This document shows positions 6,102 through 9,911 of a stretch of 9,911 nt of DNA, piece after piece. Source of the DNA: Acidobacteriota bacterium. GTDB lineage: Bacteria > Acidobacteriota > Vicinamibacteria > Vicinamibacterales > UBA8438. Each line of letters starts with the position of its first letter. The first letter of the stretch is position 1. The stretch covers positions 1 through 9,911 of the forward strand of contig DTWD01000036.1 in the NCBI GenBank assembly GCA_012963185.1, in the 5' to 3' direction. A program made the translations under genes and the position numbers. The notes beneath the pieces were generated by a model that worked only from the letters and a program-made list of their open reading frames with translations, had not been told where the DNA came from and made no database searches.

Positions 6102-7538
6102 CTAGGGCGTTGTCCAGGTGCCGCCTATCTGACCATGTCCGTCCCAGTGAATCCGAGGGTTGGTACCGCCGGCGCCTAGTACGATATCAACACTAAACGG
6201 GTTGTCAGTCGCCCCGTTGACTTTGTACGCGACCGTATCTTTCCCGAGTGGACCGGTGATGTTTATTCGTCGTCCCCAGTTCGGGTCTTCGGCATGAAGC
6301 CGTTCTGCGACTTTTTGCGTAAAGTCGGTTACATGAATACCGGAGGAGGGGTAGCCAGTTTCTGCGGCAATCTCTTGAACGATCGCAAAACGATTTGACG
6401 GAGGGCAGCATCCCGATGTTGAAGGGGTCGGCGTATCTTCAGGTGTGCGGAATACTTGAGACGCTGTCCAGTTGCTGGCTTGTGTGCCGTTCCCAGCAGA
6501 CACCCGCCAGTATAGAGTGCTGTTGCGAGGAAGAATTGGTGAGGCAGTTGCCGTTGTTCCCGTTGGCGATGCGTTTTGCTCAAATGATGCAACAACATTA
6601 TTGATGTCTGGATCGTTGCCGACTTGAAAGAAGTTGGTGACGGTCCCCGCCGGTCCATCAACAGTACCGTTTGTAATCGTGAACGTTGGTGTTGTGGACG
6701 ACACGCGAGTGTTATCGATCGGGGAGATTGGTGTCGGTGTGCCGAGGGTGACAGGTTGTTGCGCTGTCTGGAACGTCTGAACATTAGACCAGGTTCCTTC
6801 AACGGCACCTTCTTTTCCGTTGACGATCGCTCGACTTCGCCAGTGATATTGCGTATTCCATGCGAGTGGGCCAGCTTGCACCGTTGTTATGGTGTTGCCA
6901 GCAGAAATACTCAACGAGTGAATGATGTTTGAGAAAGTGTGATCCGTTGAGACTTCAAACCGGTAGGTCGTGGAGACAGTCGTCCCAACGATCGCGGCAT
7001 TTGTGATGACGAGCGATGGTTGGTTCATGCTGGCGATGGTTCCGTTCAGTGGGGAGACGGCGGTTGGTTGGCCCACAACGAGTGGTGTGAAAAGTTCGAA
7101 TGAAGCCGGGACTGAGTACGGACCAGTATTGGCTCCATCTAATGCACGGACTCTCCAGTAGTACTGGCGGTCGTTGTCTAGTGTCGTCTCCAGCGTATAT
7201 CGCTCAGTCGGACTTCCACTTGGAGGAATGTTTTCAGCCGCATAGATGATGCCCATAAAAGAGATATCGGCACTGACCTGTAGTTCGTACCAAAAAGGTC
7301 GTTCACTGTTTGACGTGGCCTGATTGAAGGTCAAATGAATTGGTTGGTCTGTCATCCGGACTAGGTGACCTTCCGTTGGTTGTAAGCTTGCTGGCGATGA
7401 GATTGCAACTCCTTCGATTGGACCTGCAATCGAAGGACTAAGCGGGTTTCGGCTTTTTTCGGTTCCACAGGCCGTAATGAAGTACGCCAGAGAGAAAACG
7501 ACGACGATGTGAATGAGTTGGTGTGAGTTGTTCCGCAT
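6102..7538 (-). CDS. Lipoprotein with three Ig/FN3-like repeats and C-terminal domain
   Basis: A 478-residue predicted surface or periplasmic lipoprotein. The signal sequence ends F-I-T-A-C with Cys24. Three Ig/FN3-like repeats follow, at about 45-150, 155-258 and 265-366; each carries a Y-x-W-R-x-x-A core (Y127-W128, Y231-W233, Y343-W344) and ends in a short F-x-T/F-type strand. The second and third share a 'SP(L/I)(N/D)x T' opening. A Thr/Ser/Pro linker (about 367-376) leads to Cys377-Cys378, then a compact domain of about 95 residues with 'AERLHAEDPNWG' near 411-422 and a final strand ending T-W-T-T-P. I recall similar C-terminal domains in acidobacterial lipoproteins but know no function. 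No catalytic residues are evident; glycan binding or adhesion is a guess. The start is ATG 7538, directly followed by the signal peptide. Confidence 0.82.
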   Translation of the reverse strand: MRNNSHQLIHIVVVFSLAYFITACGTEKSRNPLSPSIAGPIEGVAISSPASLQPTEGHLVRMTDQPIHLTFNQATSNSERPFWYELQVSADISFMGIIYAAENIPPSGSPTERYTLETTLDNDRQYYWRVRALDGANTGPYSVPASFELFTPLVVGQPTAVSPLNGTIASMNQPSLVITNAAIVGTTVSTTYRFEVSTDHTFSNIIHSLSISAGNTITTVQAGPLAWNTQYHWRSRAIVNGKEGAVEGTWSNVQTFQTAQQPVTLGTPTPISPIDNTRVSSTTPTFTITNGTVDGPAGTVTNFFQVGNDPDINNVVASFEQNASPTGTTATASPILPRNSTLYWRVSAGNGTQASNWTASQVFRTPEDTPTPSTSGCCPPSNRFAIVQEIAAETGYPSSGIHVTDFTQKVAERLHAEDPNWGRRINITGPLGKDTVAYKVNGATDNPFSVDIVLGAGGTNPRIHWDGHGQIGGTWTTP

Positions 7539-7560
7539 CGTAAATAGCCGCAGACCGCAC

Positions 7561-7588
7561 GCGTCTCAAGGTGTATGTGTTGAGGCGC
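7561..7588 (-). promoter_or_regulatory. Stem-loop upstream of the repeat lipoprotein
   Basis: GCGTCTCAA at 7561-7569 pairs with TTGAGGCGC at 7580-7588 through a 10-nt loop: nine pairs, one of them G-T. It lies 22 bp upstream of the lipoprotein start. On the minus strand the downstream arm includes TTGAGA, which could be a -35 with TATTTA 17 bp later, just before the ATG. No T-run follows, so it could be an operator or a 5' leader hairpin. Confidence 0.3.
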
Positions 7589-7620
7589 TTAAACGAGAGC
7601 CGACGTCTTAATATTTGTCG

Positions 7621-7634
7621 GTCGTACGCACGAC
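7621..7634. repeat. Inverted repeat GTCGT-ACGC-ACGAC
   Basis: A 5-bp perfect dyad with a 4-bp centre lies in the 167-bp gap between the GlpD-like gene and the repeat lipoprotein. It could be an operator half-pair for the lipoprotein gene. Its short arms make chance occurrence quite possible. Confidence 0.2.
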
Positions 7635-7692
7635 ACGGGATAGGTCGATTCCAGTCGCTTATGGGAAATGTCGTAAGTGGAGCAGTAAGTTG

Positions 7693-7722
7693 ATGAGCTG
7701 TGTAGTCACACGGGCAGCTCAT
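7693..7722 (-). terminator. Hairpin over the stop codon of the GlpD-like gene
   Basis: ATGAGCTG at 7693-7700 and CAGCTCAT at 7715-7722 are perfectly complementary (8 bp), and the loop contains a further TGT/ACA pairing. The hairpin spans the TGA stop of the GlpD-like gene (7706-7708). On the minus strand no U-tract follows, so it is not a classical intrinsic terminator; it may stabilise the 3' end or cause partial termination before the lipoprotein gene. Confidence 0.35.
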
Positions 7723-9340
7723 AGACGCTTTGAGTGTCGGCAATTTCTGATTTTATTCGTTCGTTCGACCAGCCCAGTTCCTGAGCCATGGTCTTGGCGG
7801 CTGTGCGGAGCGCTGTGTCGTCGGGCTGGCCAGCGGACCCCGCCTCGGTTCGCCTGAGGAGAGCATCTGACAGGTGCACGGCCATCTCTTCTCGGACAGC
7901 ATGTGTCACTTCGGCGCGTGTGATTGCACAGTCAGAACTCAGCGGTTCTCCATCCTCCGGTGTATTTTGAATGGTTTCTAAGAGACGCGTATGAGTGGAC
8001 CCGTATGTCCGCGCTAAGCGCTCGCGGGTATTGTGATCGGGAACTGAAGAAGTGTTGTTTGTTGCGGATTTGAAGAATTCACGGACGTCATTAAGCGCCC
8101 CACCGATGACAGGCGTGTTGTGTGTTTGACACGGAGTCGCAGCTACATGGAGCACGGAAAATACAGTATCAATTGCTTGCTGTGCCGTATATCGCGCGGT
8201 TGTATAGCGGACGCCAAGAATACTAATTAAGCCAGGAAGTCCGTCTTGTCGATGGTCACGCACAGCACTCTGTTTAAGCAGCCTGACACCAGTGGCATTG
8301 TCTTCCTGACTTGGGAGCAAACCTCTGTGGACTAATCGTATGTCCTTAAGCTCGGCACTTAACCCGGGAAACGTGTTGTTAATGTCCCGAAGGAATTCTT
8401 CGAGTTCCGGTTGTGTGACGGAGAGCGTGTCAGGAATGGACTTAAAGTGAGTGTGGCTGGTGCCGGCTAGAGTGAACCCTCGCCAAGGCGCGAGGAAGAG
8501 CAGTCGCGAATTGCGCTGTCCGCCGACCGCATGCTGGTGTGCCATTGGTTTTTCCAGAATAAGGTTCATCGCCTTAGACAATCCGTGGGGCAGTGTGGGA
8601 CGCGCGTCGGGGATTAATTTCGTCAGGAGAGAGGGGGCCCACGGTCCTGCTGCGTTCAACACGACGCGTGCGCGTATATCGAACTGTTCCCCATTGAGAC
8701 GGTCACGGACGGTAATACCGTTGACGCGACCATTGTGCCGATTGGCTCCAATGCATTCGACGTAGTTGGCTACGACTGCTCCTTTTGCCTCGGCAGATAG
8801 TACGAAGGACAAGTTGACTCGGTCGCTATTGTGCATTTGGCAGTCAAACCATTTGATTCCACCTGTAACGCCGTCCGGGTCGATGAATGGATTGAGTCGT
8901 AGACATTCCGTGCGCGAGAGTAGCCGACTATGCGGCAGATGGTTGGCTGGGTCGACACCATGATTGCGATCACTGGCCAAAAGGTCGTTGAGCGCAAAGC
9001 CGATTCGCATGAGCCAGCGATGCCGAGAGAAAGAGCGGTCGGTCGGGATTACAAAAGGCATTGGGTGGATCAGGTGTGGCGCGATACGGCTAAGTGCACG
9101 ACGTTCCTGGACAAATTGTCGCAGGCCAAGGATATTCCCTGATTGCAACATACGGACGCCACCGTGCACTGTTTTGGCACTATTGAATGATGTGCCGCTT
9201 CCGAAATCGGCACGGTCAATCAGTGCAACAGATAATCCCCGTAGCGCAGCATCCCAGGCAGCAGTCGTTCCGTAGATACCTCCGCCCACAACAACGACGT
9301 CAAAGTCGGTGTCGGTGAGTCTCTCTAAGTCCCTCTGCAC
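7706..9340 (-). CDS. GlpD-like FAD-dependent glycerol-3-phosphate dehydrogenase/oxidase
   Basis: FAD flavoenzyme of 544 residues in the glycerol-3-phosphate dehydrogenase family, which oxidises sn-glycerol 3-phosphate to dihydroxyacetone phosphate with electrons passed to quinone or oxygen. The Rossmann dinucleotide motif G-G-G-I-Y-G is at 19-24, and G-S-G-T-S leads to H-G-G-V-R at 59-63. 'LNAAGPWA' at 228-235 is the second FAD contact. Residues about 410-540 form the helical C-terminal DAO_C domain. Compared with E. coli GlpD, the H-G-G-L-R-Y motif reads H-G-G-V-R-M, and the G-G-K-L-T-T-Y-R motif reads G-V-R-Y-T-T-A-R, so a substrate-site Tyr and Lys appear replaced; a different polyol phosphate or sugar substrate is possible. 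GTG 9340 is the only start that keeps the full 'DLERLTDTDFDVVVVGGG' beginning. It diverges from the methyltransferase across 19 bp. Confidence 0.87.
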   Translation of the reverse strand: MQRDLERLTDTDFDVVVVGGGIYGTTAAWDAALRGLSVALIDRADFGSGTSFNSAKTVHGGVRMLQSGNILGLRQFVQERRALSRIAPHLIHPMPFVIPTDRSFSRHRWLMRIGFALNDLLASDRNHGVDPANHLPHSRLLSRTECLRLNPFIDPDGVTGGIKWFDCQMHNSDRVNLSFVLSAEAKGAVVANYVECIGANRHNGRVNGITVRDRLNGEQFDIRARVVLNAAGPWAPSLLTKLIPDARPTLPHGLSKAMNLILEKPMAHQHAVGGQRNSRLLFLAPWRGFTLAGTSHTHFKSIPDTLSVTQPELEEFLRDINNTFPGLSAELKDIRLVHRGLLPSQEDNATGVRLLKQSAVRDHRQDGLPGLISILGVRYTTARYTAQQAIDTVFSVLHVAATPCQTHNTPVIGGALNDVREFFKSATNNTSSVPDHNTRERLARTYGSTHTRLLETIQNTPEDGEPLSSDCAITRAEVTHAVREEMAVHLSDALLRRTEAGSAGQPDDTALRTAAKTMAQELGWSNERIKSEIADTQSVYELPV

Positions 9341-9359
9341 AGGGCATATACTACATCCC
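9341..9359. promoter_or_regulatory. Candidate symmetric bidirectional promoter
   Basis: The whole gap between the two divergent starts is 19 bp. The plus strand has TATACT at 9347-9352, ending 7 nt before GTG 9360. The minus strand has TAGTAT (9353 to 9348), ending 7 nt before GTG 9340. The two -10 hexamers share five base pairs, and each would start transcription at or near its start codon. I see no good -35 for either, and AGGG at 9341-9344 is a poor Shine-Dalgarno. Confidence 0.4.
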
Positions 9360-9911
9360 GTGCATCATGCCGATGGATTAATCACACAGATCGCAACCTA
9401 CTGGAACCACAGTATTCACGATCTTGAAATGACAGAACATCCCGTCGGGTCGTTGGAGTTTTTCAATGATCTTGATGACTATCGATTCGACAAACTCCGC
9501 TATTTGCCACAGGTTGTTGATTTCACGGGGTACCGTGGGCAGCATCTTTTAGAGGTCGGTTGTGGAGTTGGTACCGATCTGCTGCGGTTTGCCAAAGGTG
9601 GTGCTTGTGTGACCGGGGTTGACCTGTCGACTCAGGCGATTGAGCTTGTCAAGACAAATTTTGCGTTACATGAAGTGCCACAGAAGGCTAGTTTCCAAAT
9701 TCAGAATGGAGAAGCGCTGTCGTTTGAAGACAATACGTTCGATGTTGTGTATGCGCATGGTGTGTTGCAGTACACGGCTGATCCAGAGCGGATGATCCGT
9801 GAATGCCACCGCGTGTTGAAACCCGGTGGTCAAGCTATTTTCATGGTCTACAACCGGTTCTCGTGGCTCCAGGCGCTATCGAAGGTAATGGGTGTTGGTT
9901 TAGAGCATGCA
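9360..9911 (+). CDS. Class I SAM-dependent methyltransferase (3' end beyond window)
   Basis: The open frame runs to the last base of the window without a stop, so only the first 184 codons are seen. Motif I, L-E-V-G-C-G-V-G-T-D, lies at about 64-73 and binds SAM; motif II G-V-D-L-S has acidic Asp88; 'NTFDVVYAHGVLQY' and 'CHRVLKPGG' correspond to the later Methyltransf_11 strands. The upstream part has Y-W-N at 14-16, a feature I associate with methyltransferases of this group, so the start must lie before it. GTG 9360 fits; ATG 9429 would lose that segment. The target may be a sugar, lipid or small molecule and cannot be told from the fold. The context suggests envelope glycan or lipid modification. 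It is divergent from the GlpD-like gene. Confidence 0.85.
   Translation, partial: MHHADGLITQIATYWNHSIHDLEMTEHPVGSLEFFNDLDDYRFDKLRYLPQVVDFTGYRGQHLLEVGCGVGTDLLRFAKGGACVTGVDLSTQAIELVKTNFALHEVPQKASFQIQNGEALSFEDNTFDVVYAHGVLQYTADPERMIRECHRVLKPGGQAIFMVYNRFSWLQALSKVMGVGLEHA

Noticed and set aside
2990..6112. Both minus-strand genes ending here (stops at 2992 and 6102) share the last nine coding bases ACGCCCTAG (Thr-Pro-stop)
   Set aside because: The match is short and the upstream residues differ; chance or codon bias explains it, and no attachment site or repeat boundary is visible.
6329..6808. 159-codon minus-strand open frame within the repeat lipoprotein gene
   Set aside because: It lies in another frame of a gene with lipobox, repeats and C-terminal domain; its Gln/Arg/Ser-rich translation is typical of an off-frame shadow.
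8451..8765. Plus-strand open frames opposite the GlpD-like gene
   Set aside because: Antisense to conserved FAD-enzyme sequence, Arg-rich, without signal or recognisable motif.
9172..9190. TGGCAC resembling a sigma-54 -24 element
   Set aside because: No TTGCA-type -12 element follows at the required spacing, and it lies inside the GlpD-like coding region on the wrong strand for any start.
1..9911. Search for CRISPR repeats, tRNAs, IS elements or phage genes
   Set aside because: No regularly spaced repeats, cloverleaf-like segments, transposase motifs or long terminal inverted repeats were seen.

Overview
The window looks like part of a cell-envelope or surface-polysaccharide locus from a moderate-GC, Gram-negative-type bacterium. 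Four protein families suggest Acidobacteriota, perhaps class Vicinamibacteria: a HYR-plus-SGNH lipoprotein, an acidobacterial-style beta-barrel with a 'SVPHP' loop, a LbetaH acyltransferase with 'LSCKNGDIV' and 'NIGFNCEIF' blocks, and a lipoprotein with an 'AERLHAEDPNWG' C-terminal domain. I recognise these from family knowledge, not from a database search. There is no rRNA, tRNA, CRISPR array, transposase or integrase, and almost all of the DNA is coding.

Layout, left to right. A tight plus-strand run occupies 134-2995: a lipid-anchored SGNH hydrolase (TTG start), an outer-membrane beta-barrel protein, a possible 47-codon small ORF with a textbook AGGAGG, and a hexapeptide-repeat acyltransferase. 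It meets head-on a minus-strand AlgX/AlgJ-like SGNH lipoprotein (2992-4047); the two stop codons share one CTAG. A 132-bp divergent region with a 15-bp perfect palindrome separates this gene from an AsnB-type glutamine amidotransferase (4180-6084, plus). That gene converges, 17 bp apart, on a 478-residue lipoprotein with three Ig/FN3-like repeats (6102-7538, minus). A GlpD-like FAD oxidoreductase follows on the minus strand (7706-9340). Nineteen bp away a divergent SAM methyltransferase starts and runs off the right edge.

How the genes may work together (inference): AsnB, the LbetaH acyltransferase and the methyltransferase could amidate, acylate and methylate a sugar or glycan precursor in the cytoplasm. 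The AlgX-like lipoprotein and the SGNH lipoprotein could add or remove acyl groups outside the inner membrane. The beta-barrel and the repeat lipoprotein would be outer-membrane or surface parts. No glycosyltransferase, polymerase, flippase or MBOAT partner lies in the window, so the polysaccharide role rests on family context.

The most unusual signals are at initiation sites. Three non-ATG starts (134, 9340, 9360) each have a TANNNT hexamer ending exactly 7 nt upstream, which suggests leaderless transcripts. The divergent pair at 9340/9360 would share nearly the same -10 bases on opposite strands.
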